A stretch of DNA of 64,000 nucleotides, taken from contig JAJKFL010000004.1 of NCBI GenBank assembly GCA_021186555.1, positions 21,356,406 through 21,420,405 on the forward strand. Reading direction: 5' to 3'. The DNA is from Reticulitermes speratus (taxonomy: Eukaryota > Arthropoda > Insecta > Blattodea > Rhinotermitidae). Below the pieces are notes generated by a model, which searched no databases, was not told the origin of the DNA, and saw only the letters and a list, made by a program, of their open reading frames with translations. Shown one piece after another: positions 23,822 through 34,995 of this stretch. The position numbers and the translations under genes were made by a program. How positions within the stretch are numbered: the stretch's first letter is position 1; each line of letters starts with the position of its first letter.

Positions 23822-24052
23822 GATAATGTATACATACAATGCCTAGAAAACGAGATAATATTTAAAGGAGGAAATAAATAGTCCAGCATCTTCTCTTTTC
23901 TATCCTACAATGGAAAAATCACATTTAATGTAAGGTATGTTTCGTTTTCCGAAAGTAGTTAAAGCGTGCGAACATCTGATAGGCTATGGTAAAGTTTCAG
24001 GCATTAGAACATACAGTATATGTAAATTAGCTTACAGTAACTCTACAAAGTA

Positions 24053-24291
24053 AAAGCAAAAGGTAAAGCAATACCATTACAGGCCTTGACAGGCCCTTAG
24101 GGCTCCAGGAGGTCCAGGCTCCCAGGTTTTTAGACAATCGGCACATGAAGGTTGTAAGGTTGTGAGCCGTACACACCGGCCGCCTTTACCCCCCAGGAAA
24201 GATTCCTGGTACTCATTTCTGTTAAGAGGCTGAGTCCACCCCAGGGCCATAGTGCGACCGAAACGATTATGTCAATGAAAAATTCCAGTGA
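24053..24291 (-). repeat. SINE-C, 5' truncated, with 14-bp TSD
   Basis: A 239-bp minus-strand copy bounded by identical AACTCTACAAAGTA at 24,039-24,052 and 24,292-24,305. On plus it starts 'AGCAATACCATTACAGGCC' (the 3' end) and stops inside the body at 'CAATGAAAAATTCCAG', before the tRNA-like head. The homopolymer is short here ('TTTACCCCCCAGG'), unlike the copies at 10.5 and 21.9 kb. The 14-bp perfect TSD implies a young insertion. Confidence 0.92.
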
Positions 24292-24466
24292 AACTCTACA
24301 AAGTACAATATTTAAACTAACATCGTTATTGAAACAGAATTTAGTCACTTACTAGCATGTAACAGAAGACATTATTTGAAACCGTAAGATACGAATCGTG
24401 TTAAAGTGACAAAATTTGCTAAGACACAAACATTACAAATAATGATGCTACCTATAATACCGTCGG

Positions 24467-24729
24467 GCTACCAGCCGCGGCAAATGGTTAGGCGGTGAGT
24501 AAACCAATGCTTTTATAACCATCTTTGTTCTCGTCAGGAGTTCCCTGAGAACCATGCCTGTTCTTGTCATCGGGGATCCATTCCTTGATGAAGAGAACAG
24601 ACATGGTTCAGGGATCCGTTCCCTGATGACAAGAACAGACATGGTTCTCAGGGCACTCCTGACCAGAACAAAAATGGTTATAAAAACATTGGTTTACTGA
24701 CCGTTTAACCATCTTAAGCGGTTGGTAGC
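24467..24729. repeat. 263-bp foldback element, arms about 118 bp
   Basis: Begins 'GCTACCAGCCGCGGCAAATG' and ends 'GCGGTTGGTAGC'. The two halves are inverted copies through 'AGTAAACCAATGCTTTTATA', 'AGGAGTTCCCTGAGAACCAT' and 'CTGTTCTTGTCATC', with scattered mismatches (roughly 90% by eye). The centre carries short repeated blocks 'GAACAGACATGGTTC'. No TSD is obvious. It contains CCTGATGA but no following GAAAC box, so it is not counted with the ribozyme-like set. Confidence 0.85.
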
Positions 24730-25204
24730 TCGAGAGAGTTTTAATTACTGTCAGTCGCGATGAAAGCTTTAGATTATATACAAATAATAATACTTTATTT
24801 CCAAAGCTTCATTTTAAAAGAAAAGGAAGAACTTTAAGGAAAAAATGCGTATATGAATTCTGAGTAGAAAAGCGAACCATCATATACAAGAAACAATTAC
24901 GAAAACGCATTTACAAATCCACGTATTAAAACAGTCTACGGTATCATTTGCTGGAACTAACACTTACTGTAAAAATCACTGCCCTGCTAATGGGAAACTA
25001 AAGTGCCGTTTGAGAATGAAGTTAGGAATTAGGGTGATTTCAAATTAATAGAAAGATGTTACGACGCCATAAAATGTAAATTTAACGCACGTGACTACAC
25101 GATGGGCCTACTAACGACACAGTCTAAACCAGCAGCTAAAGTCAATCACCAAACAAGTAAACTTCTAAAAGGCATGTGGCTGAGTATATAGGTTCATTCG
25201 GCAT

Positions 25205-25413
25205 TAGATGTGCGTGCGTGGTCAGCTTCACACGCTGCTCGCTTCATCCCCGGATGGAGATCTGCTGGCACCCATTTTGCTGGAGGTTGGGTGGGCGTCA
25301 GAGTCAGTCCGAACTTACTGGAGATGACAACAATGTCTTGCCCATACCCGAACCACGACTCCTCAGTCGCTTAGCCCTTAGCCTAGTCATTACAGCGCCT
25401 ACGCTATCCCGGC
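25205..25413 (-). repeat. SINE-D, diverged copy
   Basis: On plus it ends 'GCCTACGCTATCCCGGCTC', the reverse complement of the family head. Before that it carries 'GGCACCCATTTTGCTGGAGG', 'TGGGTGGGCGTCAGAG' and 'CCGAACCACGACTCC', corresponding to the middle of the copies at 37.7 and 38.7 kb. The 3' part is reduced. No TSD was identified. Confidence 0.6.
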
Positions 25414-25765
25414 TCCTACATCCACAGTATCAATACATCTGTATTACAGCCTCTTACTTTATTGCAGGATGCTCTAAACTGCAGAAAATATGTGGATACT
25501 TCGATAATTTAACGTATACATATACTTAGCGACTGATATTAACCAAATTCATGTCATTCGAATACTGATGGCTGATTAGTTCCAAACTTTCAACGCCAAG
25601 ATATCACAGAGAACACTCTGCTATTGAAAATTTCTGCGTCCTGAGATTAGAACATTTTTCCTATCGGACCCAACTATCCTTAGGGGGCGTACCCACCAAC
25701 TGAGTTGAGTCGAGTCGAGTCCAAACAGACGCGCGAAGACGCATCAGAGACTTTTGGCCTACTTA

Positions 25766-26308
25766 AGCCGGGATTAGACGGCGCGTGGCTCGGCTCATTT
25801 TACGTCATAACTGACGTCATTGACAAAGAATAGTATTCAAACGCGCCGTGTATCCGGCCTGGCGCGGCGCGGCTTGTGATTGGGGGAGCGAGGCTCGTTG
25901 GATCGCCGCAGAAGCGGTTTTTTCAAGATCCTCAAAGAGACTCGGCGCGGGCAGCTGTTGCGGCTACACGGGGCTTGCAGTCTACGCGCCAAGCCAGTAT
26001 CGTCCAAGTCTCTATACACTTAGGTCTGGTCTTTGTTTTCTGCTGTCGGGGTGCGCGAAGAGTGAAATTTTCTGTCCCACAATTGGTATTGGCTAGAATG
26101 GAGTGGTCAAACGAGGACATTTTTAAGTTCATAGAACAACACGACTTATTCCACAAGCCGAGCCGAACCTACCCGAGCAAGGCCGCTGGTCCGCCATTTG
26201 CCGAGCTGCGCCGCGTTGTGTAGCCAGATTGTCTGTTCTGTTCCGATCTGTTGGCCGAGCAAATGACGTCACGTCACCCGACGAGCAGCACGCCATCTAA
26301 TCCCGGCT
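25766..26308 (+). mobile_element. PIF/Harbinger-like element, inner, nested
   Basis: A 543-bp GC-rich element inside the outer one. Terminal inverted repeats: 'AGCCGGGATTAGACGGCG' at 25,766, complement of 'CGCCATCTAATCCCGGCT' ending 26,308 (one mismatch in 18). TTA flanks both ends (25,763-25,765 and 26,309-26,311). Its base composition (many CG dinucleotides) contrasts sharply with the AT-rich surroundings. It keeps a short protein start (26,098-26,223) but lacks a transposase, so it looks like an internally deleted derivative. Confidence 0.75.
26098..26223 (+). pseudogene. truncated MADF-like (Myb/SANT-type) protein start
   Basis: A 41-codon frame inside the inner Harbinger-like element. 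It starts 'MEWSNEDIFKFIEQHDLF', which resembles the first helix of MADF domains ('MEW(S/T)NE..L.FI..Y'). PIF/Harbinger elements are known to carry a separate Myb/SANT/MADF DNA-binding protein beside the DDE nuclease. After about residue 18 the similarity stops, and the remainder reads through element terminal sequence to a stop at 26,221. It is therefore a remnant made by internal deletion. The match is from memory; a profile search would settle it. Confidence 0.5.
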
Positions 26309-26849
26309 TTACAATGAACGTTTACACACCAGCAGAGTCGAGTCGAGTCCCACGAGTCTTGCCAAGTCAGAGTCTTGATACCGCATGTTTCAATTTCGTC
26401 AGTCGGACTCCAGTGATCGGGTGTGAGGGCTGCTATTTTGCGTTGGGAAATGAATGCAGAAGGTTGATTCTTTGAGTTCAGGACTACCGAGGAATCTACG
26501 ATGCCTCTCATTGTGAACATAGAAATTACAAAGCTAGCGTTTGAGTAAAAGTTGCACAGGAGATGGGCTAAATATTCCGAATTCCAGTCTCCTCGTATTT
26601 ATTGGGTGCACCCACATGTTTCTTCTCTTCCGACGCAACCTCCTTCTACACATAATTGTGTGCAAAACAAGCAGGTTAAAATTTTCCATCGCTGTAGAGT
26701 TCTTTTCTTGTGCACTGTTCAAAGAGTACTAAAACATATTGGATTCGCGCGGACCTGATTGGACTCGACTAGGTCGGTGTGCACCCCCCCCCCCCCCAAA
26801 TCTAAAGCCTGACTGGACTCGACTCTACTGGTGGGTACACAACCTTACA

Positions 26850-28370
26850 TTTCTGTCTGAAGATGGGGACTGATTCTCTCCCGGAACTGTTGTGTTGTAA
26901 TTTTTATTTTAAACACTGTACGATAAACAAATTCTAAAGATTATGATTCCTAATGTGATATACCATTGTTAGAATCCTACACTATTGGTTAGGTCGTGAC
27001 AAAACAGTATAAACAGATTTATGGGGAATTTTTGAAATGAATACACCAATTTGTACTGTGAAACTTCGTAAATTTAGTATATTAAAATATCTGATGAATA
27101 TCCTTAAATTTGTTGTGGCTCAGGCGAGCGCAAATATATGTATTTGTTTCCGCCACTAACTTCTACATTCTACGGTTAGTGGGCCCCTGAAGTAATTTAA
27201 GTTACCCGTGCGATCCCTACAAAATACCTGTCTATGGTACCATTCTACAATATTACAATTGGACGTAACAATACTCCTATTTCTGCTTGAAACACGACAC
27301 AATCTGATTATGAGTTTTAACATGCACTTTAATTAGGTTCTGAAGGCTTGATTTAACAAATCTGCAGCCCCATGACGATTAAATTCACTGTAACTATGAT
27401 TTAACGAAGTTAGCCAATTACACGTCTTCCTTATACTTCCAATGGGACGCAGTGTTAATGAACTGGTGAATACTATACTACTTTGCAATTAAATAACAGA
27501 ATTATTTGCCATCTAGTTGCAAAATCGTCATATTAGAAGATACTACCCATTGAAGTAAAATGGTATCTTCCAGTGGTTACTTAATTATTTTACAAGGGTC
27601 AATTTCTTTTTTTTTCCTTTCTTCAAAATTGTAACCTTTAAACAGTGTCGGAGGGCATCATATTATATTAATTTTACTGTCTGTAATTCTTTCTAGAGAT
27701 GCCACGTTTAATATTTTTCGTGCGTTGTTTTACACAGTATTAACTTAATATCCGGTTTAGTAAATCGTCAATCCATAACCCACCATTTATATTGCTAACG
27801 ATTAGTCCTTGCATTGTCTGCGATACGTTCTGAATTCAAGAGATATTTTCATAGATTATTATATTTTTTAAATTGGCAACCATTTTGTTTACGCCCTTGA
27901 AATCCTATTATAATGAAGTCTGTCTTTAAGCAAAGGCGGTACGTTAATATTCTGTACAAGAAGTCCTTATACTAATAAGTCGTCAGTAATTGTACTTAGA
28001 GCACGTTCTGAATATAAAACATGTAAATACTTTTTAATTTTTCATATTAATAAAATATTAAGATGCAAAACATTTAACCACCTTAAAAATAATTAAATAT
28101 ATAGTACACAGTATTTAAATAGGCAGCAGCAGTGACAGTTATATTTTTCCTTTGTCTTCTTAACGGCCAAATAATTAGCTATTAACACCGCGAGTTATGT
28201 AGCTGCATTTACTATGTGGCTGTAACATTGGCTGCAATGTTTGCTGTGTTGTGTTTGAGAAAAGGACAGTTTCATTAAAAGGTTGTAAACCAAGCGCTTT
28301 TCAATTTTCAAATTAAATTTGACCACGAATGTGACTCCTAAAGTCAAAATATGTTGCCGACAAAGTAACG
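26850..28370. other. no recognisable feature
   Basis: AT-rich sequence with a T-run near 27,606. No coding fragment, SINE or inverted repeat was recognised. Confidence 0.5.
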
Positions 28371-28374
28371 ATCC

Positions 28375-28615
28375 GCCCATCCAGGTGTCCATGCTGTCTA
28401 AGGCGTAGGTCATCGGCCGCTCGGTTGCTGGGATCGCGGGTTCGAATCCCGCTGAGGGCATAGATATTCGTTTCTTGTGTTTGGTGTGTGTTGTGTAGGT
28501 AGCGACCTCTGCGCCGAGCTGATCTCTCGTTCAGAGGAGTTCTACCGACTGTGTGTGTGTGTCTAATTGTGTGTGATCTAGAAACCTCAATATTGATGTC
28601 CGACTTGATCTCTTG
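28375..28615 (+). repeat. SINE-B, diverged copy
   Basis: Contains 'GTCTAAGGCGTAGGTCATCG', 'CGCGGGTTCGAATCCCGC' (clear B box), 'TTAGGTAGCGACCTC'-like body ('GTAGGTAGCGACCTCTGCGC') and 'TCAGAGGAGTTCTACCGAC'. A GT-expanded stretch replaces the usual 'GTGTGGTGTGTCTA'. The 3' end and TSD are not clear. Older than the copies at 3.5 and 38.4 kb. Confidence 0.75.
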
Positions 28616-28727
28616 CCCCAGAGAGGAACATTAATATCCACAGTGTTTAGTAAAGTAAGCAGTTGTTGTTGGTGAAGGTTTACTTAGCTACTCGTCTCTG
28701 GAATAGCAGTCTAATATAACAATAATT

Positions 28728-28754
28728 ATATTATTATTATTATTATTATTATTA
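28728..28754. repeat. (ATT)n microsatellite
   Basis: About nine ATT units. Confidence 0.9.
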
Positions 28755-29649
28755 AGTATTAAGGAACAAATTCTCTCTTAAACATTTTTCACCCTAACAA
28801 TTATAATACTATTCATGCTGCTCGTTACCTGAGGTAATTTGTTGTTATTATCTCTTTCCTATGAGTTTTCTTTTGTGGTTTGTTGTTTGACGTATTTCCT
28901 ATTTCATTCCTGTGCTGTTTCTGTATTTATCCTTATGGCTGTTTTTCCAGCACATTAATAATAAATTATGGAACTGTTTGTTATTATTGTTATATACATA
29001 TCATAGGTTTTGATGTAATTATTATAAATGTGTATAATCCATTTTTTAAGTACTCAGGGTAAACAAACTGTTTACCACCACTGTGAATTTGGAAGATATC
29101 TCACATATTATTAGTACTCTGTCATGATGCCAAGTTGGAAAAAATATACATTTTAAACTTTACTATGTAAATCGCCAAAATCTTGATTCATGTTTTTAAG
29201 TTGTTCAGTTTAATGTGCAGTGCACCCTTAATTTCATGCACTACGAACAAAGCCATTTAGTGCGTTTCGCAAAGTTTAAAGGGAATCACAAGTAGTAATC
29301 TAGAAGTCACTTTCGGTACCGTCCACTGGCTCAGCGTTCTTATGTCTGCCTCTGCAGATCGTATTGTCTACTTATGGTTATAGGCTTACAGAGACAATAA
29401 TACTAATACGGATCAATAGGGACATAAATATACTTAAAGATCAACAGGATTTAGGCCGAACTTAGATCATCAGTAACAAGTTAAATAAGAAATAAACTTG
29501 GCGTATCAGCGAATACAGACTTCATATTACTTAAGAATATCGAATGTTAATCCATTTTCCTAACGTGAAGAAAATGATAATTCCTGAGTTATATAATGGC
29601 ACTGTTAAACCGAAAATTTTATATAGTGCCGAATATCCTGAAATGATAA

Positions 29650-29888
29650 TTAACCCCCCTTTAAAGACCGATATTTAATCAAATTACATACAAAGATCTA
29701 GCTTGTACTTCGCAGAGAACACAATCCGTATCCTTTATAAAAATAAATCGGTTAATGTTGTTTAGGGAACTAATCCTTATTTCTTGTGAGAGCCATATAA
29801 AACACATAATGACTCTGTGGCAAAAGGCAGAGTTTCTTAATGCTGTAGCAGGTGGTACATATATTTACCATTGGGCTTAAATAGTTAA
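29650..29888 (+). repeat. repeat F: TTAA-ended MITE, 239 bp
   Basis: Starts TTAA-CCCCCCTTTAAAGACC at 29,650 and ends GGGCTTAAATAG-TTAA at 29,888. TTAA at both borders with C-rich/'CTTTAAAG' ends is what piggyBac-type elements leave. The interior ('AAAGATCTAGCTTGTACTTC', 'AATCGGTTAATGTTG', 'CCATATAAAACACATAATG', 'GGTGGTACATATA') recurs at 15.4, 43.1, 47.8, 49.1 and 60.8 kb. Terminal inverted similarity is imperfect. No transposase. The class assignment is inference. Confidence 0.55.
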
Positions 29889-29894
29889 TTGTGA

Positions 29895-30590
29895 GTTGGT
29901 CTGCAGTTTTCAGGACGCGGCCTGAAATCGCTTGGTGACGGTGAGTGGAAGCACAATACCTCAGTCAGCATCTCAGCATTCCTCCCTAATACACGCTTAG
30001 AACCCCACCACTAGACCGAGCGATTTTCTCGCTGCATAAAATCAATGGCGTCTTAAAGCGTAAGTATATCTCCGTCAACATGCGCTGCAGGCAAGGTCAA
30101 CTATCCATCCTCTTTAACTCGAGGGGAAAAGAGACGATAATGCATAGTTTAGATCACTCGCACTGCTAGTCCGTCATCACAGCTCAATTCCACCAGTCCA
30201 TAATTACGTGAATTAATATTAACACGCTCATAACACGAAATGAGCCGTGTTTGCCGCCCATATATAGGGGTCCAACACTGTGATACCGCAGGGCTGCGAG
30301 GCAAGTGAAAGACAGCTACGTTTTCCTGAGCTGAGATTTACGTTCCGACAATCAAGGTTTTGCCGTTCATGGTATTTTGTATATCCTTCTGCCGTTTCCA
30401 ATTCGTAAACACACAAAAACCGGTGGCTTCCGCGCCATGACATCCAGATTTGCAGGTGCCATGGTTGTAGTGGCACCACGAACTGATTCTGTACCTTCCG
30501 GACTACCGTGACACTGTGACACTGCGTCTTTCTCTAACGTCTTTTAATTTATATCAATACCATATCGCGTTTTAATTATTCTGAGAAGCA
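29895..30590. other. mostly unassigned; possible tRNA-like head on minus
   Basis: Around 30,005-30,025 the minus strand reads 'ATCGCTCGGTCTAGTGGTGG', which is A-box-like, but no B box at the right spacing and no repeat partner in the window support it. The rest shows short open frames without motifs. Confidence 0.25.
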
Positions 30591-30601
30591 ACAGGTAACT
30601 T

Positions 30602-30852
30602 GTTAGCCGCTTGTCTCTCACCGCGGAGGCCCGGGTTCGATCCCGGGTCAGTCCATGTGGGATTTGTTGTGGCACTGGGACAGGTTTTTCCCCGAGTACT
30701 TGGTATTTCCCTGTCAATTTCATTCCACCGGTACTCCACTACATGGAACACAGAAAAAACTAATCATCTTCATCACAGGGTTGCACAATAAGCCTTCAGG
30801 CTGCGGTGCGTCCGTAGCATCTGCTGCGGGGCCCTTCACCACAAAAGAAAAC
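30602..30852 (+). repeat. SINE-A, 5' truncated, with 7-bp TSD
   Basis: Flanked by GTAACTT at 30,595-30,601 and 30,853-30,859. It starts inside the A box ('GTTAGCCGCTTGTCTCTCAC'), keeps a perfect 'GGGTTCGATCCCGGG' B box, the body and the 3' end 'GCTGCGGGGCCCTTCACC' with an A-rich tail. Part of the body after 'GATTTGT' is deleted ('GTGGACAAAG' missing). Confidence 0.88.
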
Positions 30853-31307
30853 GTAACTTAGGTGTTTACCAATGCAAACATTGACCACGTTTCTCCTAAG
30901 TTCCAATTTCCCATAGGCCCTTGTTCGTGTTAAGCAGCGTTGACCAACTGAGATGTTTTTAGGAACATAACCGTCGCGGCTATCCTGTGATTGCTGTATT
31001 TACATGCGCTCAGGGCAGGTCAAACACAGCTTGGTCTAAACAAATAGAAGCCAGATTCATTGTTGCCAGTGCTACAAATTTTGTATACTGACGTATTACA
31101 TGGGTTCCGTACTGTACAGAAGACAAGTGTATTATTCTGAGGACGCAGCATGTTGGTGTCGCTATTATTTTATTCCGAGTTTATCGGTTGCACTTGTGAC
31201 AGACTGCTATCCCCGCCGGTGTTCATGGTAGTTTTCTTCAGCCTTTGCGGGCAAATGACTGGACAGTTCTCACAGCAAGATATCTCCATCTACCTTCAAT
31301 TGACTAA

Positions 31308-31567
31308 GGTAAGGTCACCTCATGACATGCCACTTCAGGCACAATGGGGAGGCGTGCGTATAGCAACAAACCACTCGCAACCTCGGAGCTAGAAGAGGAT
31401 GGCTGGTCAGCACGACGCTCCGGCCGCTTTACTACCGGGAAATACCAGGTACCTATTTTACAAAAGGTTAGGTGGTACTCAGGAAAGGTCTGGACCGACA
31501 CGGAAAATCTCGTCTCCTCCGGGATTCGATCCCCAGACTTTCCAGCCTGTAGCGAGTAGCTTACCTT
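31308..31567 (-). repeat. SINE-D, variant copy
   Basis: On plus it begins with the family tail 'GGTAAGGTCACC'. It later shows 'GCTCCGGCCGCTTTACTACC', 'AGGTACCTATTTTACAAAAG', 'GAAAATCTCGTCTCCTCCGG' and 'GATTCGATCCCCAGAC' (B box on minus). The A-box head beyond 31,567 is lost. The 3' third differs from the 38.7 kb copy, suggesting a subfamily. Confidence 0.75.
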
Positions 31568-31647
31568 CTATTATCTGTCATCTAAAGTAATACATTTAGC
31601 ACACAGATGATCAGGAGACATAACAACTGCCAACCACAACAACAGTT

Positions 31648-31845
31648 ATAACAAGAGAGGCAAAGTACGTATAATGCAACATTGAGGTGCATTCGCGTAT
31701 TCCATATTTCGAGTGTGTGTTTGTAACTTTAGTTATCCAGCATGCAAAGAGAGTGCGCCTTAGTAGCCTGTCTGGCTCTACTATATTTTTCTACATTATC
31801 TCATAAATGGCACGATTTTCGGAAAAAAGGGTATTGAACATAAAA
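31648..31845 (+). repeat. repeat E, 5' part
   Basis: Shares 'ACGTATAATGCAACATTGAG', 'GTGCATTCGCGT', 'AGTTATCCAGCATGCAAAG' and 'CTCATAAATGGCACGATTTT' with the 9.9 and 54.1 kb copies. It stops at '...TATTGAACATAAAAT', so it is 3' truncated. Confidence 0.6.
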
Positions 31846-32375
31846 TTCTGCTTCGAATTTGGGAGGTACAGTTTCAAGTATCGACCAGAGACCGACTATC
31901 CTCTCGGATGTTTCGTGGCTCCTCTCCACCTCTAGATAAATTCCCGGTTGCAGCATGAAATTAGCCCAAGACCGCTTCCTTCCACATTATTTCTAATTAA
32001 TTATTCGTGAATGTTCCAAACGTTCGACGCTGTACAATACTGCCACTGACAGCATTGTACAATAAACCATAAATAAATAAAACTGAAAGTAGGATAGGTT
32101 TTATGATTTATACCCGGAATTACGTACTTATTCTTCGAAGTCGTCAGAATGACTCTCTACGTCGTTATGTCCTACCGGCCTCTAGTGCTAAGGCAAAGCT
32201 AGGAAGCCGACTGCTTACTTTCACCTTGTGTCGAGGTTTGGAGTGCTTACAACTACTACCATACCTTCTATGCAATTTCAGAGTGTATCGAATTAAGGAT
32301 GTGCTCTACCATATTTCAAACTCAAGGACAAATACCTCTAAAGTACACCGTACAATCCAAAGTTTAAAATAATTT

Positions 32376-32669
32376 TGTTTTGCGTAGTGAAGGGCCCCGC
32401 AGCAGATGCTACGGACGCACCGCAGCCTTAAGGCTTCTTATGCAACCCCTGTGATAGAGATGATCAGTTTTTTTGCCAAGTTTTACAATTAATGGAGTGG
32501 AATAACAGTGGAATGAAATTGACAGGGGAAAACCGACAATTCGGAGACAAATCTGTCCCAGTGCCATTTTGTCCACCACAAATGTCACATGGACTGACCC
32601 GGGATCGAACCCGGGTCTCCGCGGTGAGAGGCCGGCGACCAACCGCCTGAGCCATGGCACGGCCCTAAA
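32376..32669 (-). repeat. SINE-A, full length, with 13-bp TSD
   Basis: Identical duplications TTTAAAATAATTT at 32,363-32,375 and 32,670-32,682 bound a minus-strand copy of 294 bp. On minus the head 'GGCCGTGCCATGGCTCAGG' is intact, as are 'GAGACCCGGGTTCGATCCCG' (B box) and the 3' end 'GCTGCGGGGCCCTTCAC'. A small sequence change disturbs the middle ('CATTCCACTGTTATTCCAC'). Confidence 0.92.
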
Positions 32670-32689
32670 TTTAAAATAATTTATGTTCC

Positions 32690-34990
32690 ACGATCGGATA
32701 AACGTCTGTGCTTGTGCTGGCGGGTTAAATGCTTCTGCTGGATAAGTAAGACATTGCATTATATTTAGGATATTACCGCCAACTTCCGGCGTAACTTTGA
32801 AAATAAGGAATTATAAAACCACCTTTCGCAATGCATGTGTTTCCCTTCACCAGCATATGCACATATTCTGTCAATAGCCAGCCGGTGTCTCTTCCACACG
32901 ATGTTTAATAATACCACCTCTCTTGGCTATGTATACAGGATGTAATGCGTCAAAATCGTTCAACCAACACATTGTCACAGTGCATTGCACCATGAACACA
33001 CACACACATACCACGCGCAAAGATCGTGGGTAATCTATAAAACTACAAATTGTGCTCGTCCACTGAACCCAATTTTTATTGATCTCTCCGCACGAGGGGG
33101 TTCGTCTACTGGGAAATAATGACGTATTCAGGAAAGCAAGGGAGCGGAAATGTTTTACAGAACCTATTGTCTCGTGTTTACTCTAATTTGGCAGACTTTT
33201 GTAGCTGAACGTTGAAGGCATAGTGGTTACTATATGTACCGTCAGGTTTAACATGCATTTTAGCCAAACATGTATTTATACTTTCCGTGCGAATCTCATG
33301 ATAAACAGTGATTATATCCCGAAACAGCCTTCAGCGATTAGTTTTTTCTAAAGGACGCACTATGTGTTTCGTGTAAGGTGCGAACTGAATGTTCGTATGT
33401 GATGCAGATTAACTGGTATTCAAAGCGTTAATATAGCATGGCAATTTCCCGCAGTTTCCAAAAATGAAACAATTGCGTAGTAGTTTAAGCCGTCCAGCTG
33501 GGAATTAATCTAAATAATATTTAATATTTCAGCAATCAATTACCCATTAATTACCAACATAATGCAAATTATAACACACTTGATATATAGAGATTAATAT
33601 GCAGGAGTTGCAAAAATACTGTGTGGGTGAAACAGGCAAAAACTGTAAGCATACAGAATATTTTAGAGCCGTATGATGTAACACACACGACCCAACCTCT
33701 GCAAAAACATACTTAAAAACGGACATACATAAGGCAAACCAGAAGATATAATAAATAAAATAGAAGAGGGGAAGGCAAAAAGCTTACAAACGAAAAAGAA
33801 AATAAAAACTAAATACATATTTACGCAAAGAAAAAACAAGTTAATCACAGAACAAAAAATCGATTATAAAATCTCCTATCTGACGTCACGCATAGGGCTA
33901 CAGCGTACGTGGAAGTCTACACAAACCTAGATACACATAGCGACAAAGTGCAGAAAGAGGCTCACAAAGGACATGTGCCTCTCAAAAGAAGGGCCGCCAT
34001 GCTAGTCACGCGTTATTCCACGAAAACACATTAAATCACTCAGACATACTCAGGGTATTATACACGTAGATAACCCCAATGTTATATTAACACACAAACA
34101 GAGATGAGTAGTGCTTATTGCAGATTAGTATATAAATCCGGACTGAAAAGTGAATCAAATCAGGGGTAAGAATAGATACTCGTAGATAGATAGACAGGCT
34201 TACGATACATACACAGGAGGAATATGTGCTGAAGTTTTTAGTGCGTGAGTGAATAACCAATACAGTATAATTCAAAACCAAAACAATTATACAAAAACTT
34301 AAAATATTCCACAATACACAAAGCAGAAGAAAGTCTTAAATTAAAAACCCGTTAAAAATAGACCCATGAATAGAGGGTCCACATGGTTCCATATACACGT
34401 ATGTACATACATGCACTCACTTATGTATGGACATACTTTTAAGAGTATATATTACAAAGGCAATCAGAAACAGTTAGAGTTTGAATATTTTATTGGCCGC
34501 ATGTCACTGAAAATGACCCTGGAAAATTTGTCGGAACATATCCTGGAGTAAATATACCCCATTTTAACTCCATAGAACACATTCTGTCGCACAGTTACAA
34601 TTAACGGCATATTTAATAAAAGTAAATTTAAATTCAATATGTACAAAACGGTTAAAACTTCATCTAGAATCATTCTGAATTTATAAACTGGGGAACGGAA
34701 TAACATTACTGTGTAGCTACAACTGGCCACAGACCGCAGTTCGATTTTCCGACGGGTTTCCTAAGACGTGACGATAGACTGGAAAAATAGATAATGAATC
34801 CAGTTCACGTAGTGACAAAAAAAAAGGTGTAATTATACTTGTGATTTGAACACATCGCGTCTAATTAAGCAAAATAAATAGGGATATACGAAGTTATTCC
34901 GTACTTAAACAATGAGAAGCACTTTTTCAAGTATGACGGCCTGCCGCCGACGGCGTAAGCGATTTCAACAACGTTAAAAAGAAGACAGCT
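32690..34990. other. no recognisable feature
   Basis: AT-rich sequence. A (CA)n patch lies near 32,998-33,010. At 33,190-33,262 the minus strand ('GTTAAACCTGACGGTACATA', 'GTAACCACTATG') resembles the 3' end of repeat F, too short to call firmly. Confidence 0.4.
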
Positions 34991-34995
34991 TTCTT

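Larger units (their letters stand above)
25683..26844. mobile_element. PIF/Harbinger-like element, outer, non-autonomous
   Basis: The ends are inverted: 'GGGGGCGTACCCACCA' at 25,683 and, as complement, 'GGTTGTGTACCCACCA' at 26,844. A 'GAGTCGAGTC'-type subterminal block follows on each side. TTA lies immediately outside both ends (25,680-25,682 and 26,845-26,847), the 3-bp duplication expected for PIF/Harbinger. Additional end-like sequences occur inside: a left-type end near 26,317 ('TTTACACACCAGCAGAGTCG') and a right-type end near 26,745-26,790 ('GGACTCGACTAGGTCGGTG', then a 15-C run). An older related copy may therefore be embedded. No DDE transposase was recognised. Confidence 0.65.

Noticed and set aside
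24600-24640. CCTGATGA near a CAGACATGG string, considered as another ribozyme core
   Set aside because: No GAAAC box follows at the right distance; it is part of the foldback's internal repeat.
25790-26250. GC- and CpG-rich block that could pass for a promoter/CpG island
   Set aside because: It coincides exactly with the inner Harbinger-like element and ends at its terminal repeats.
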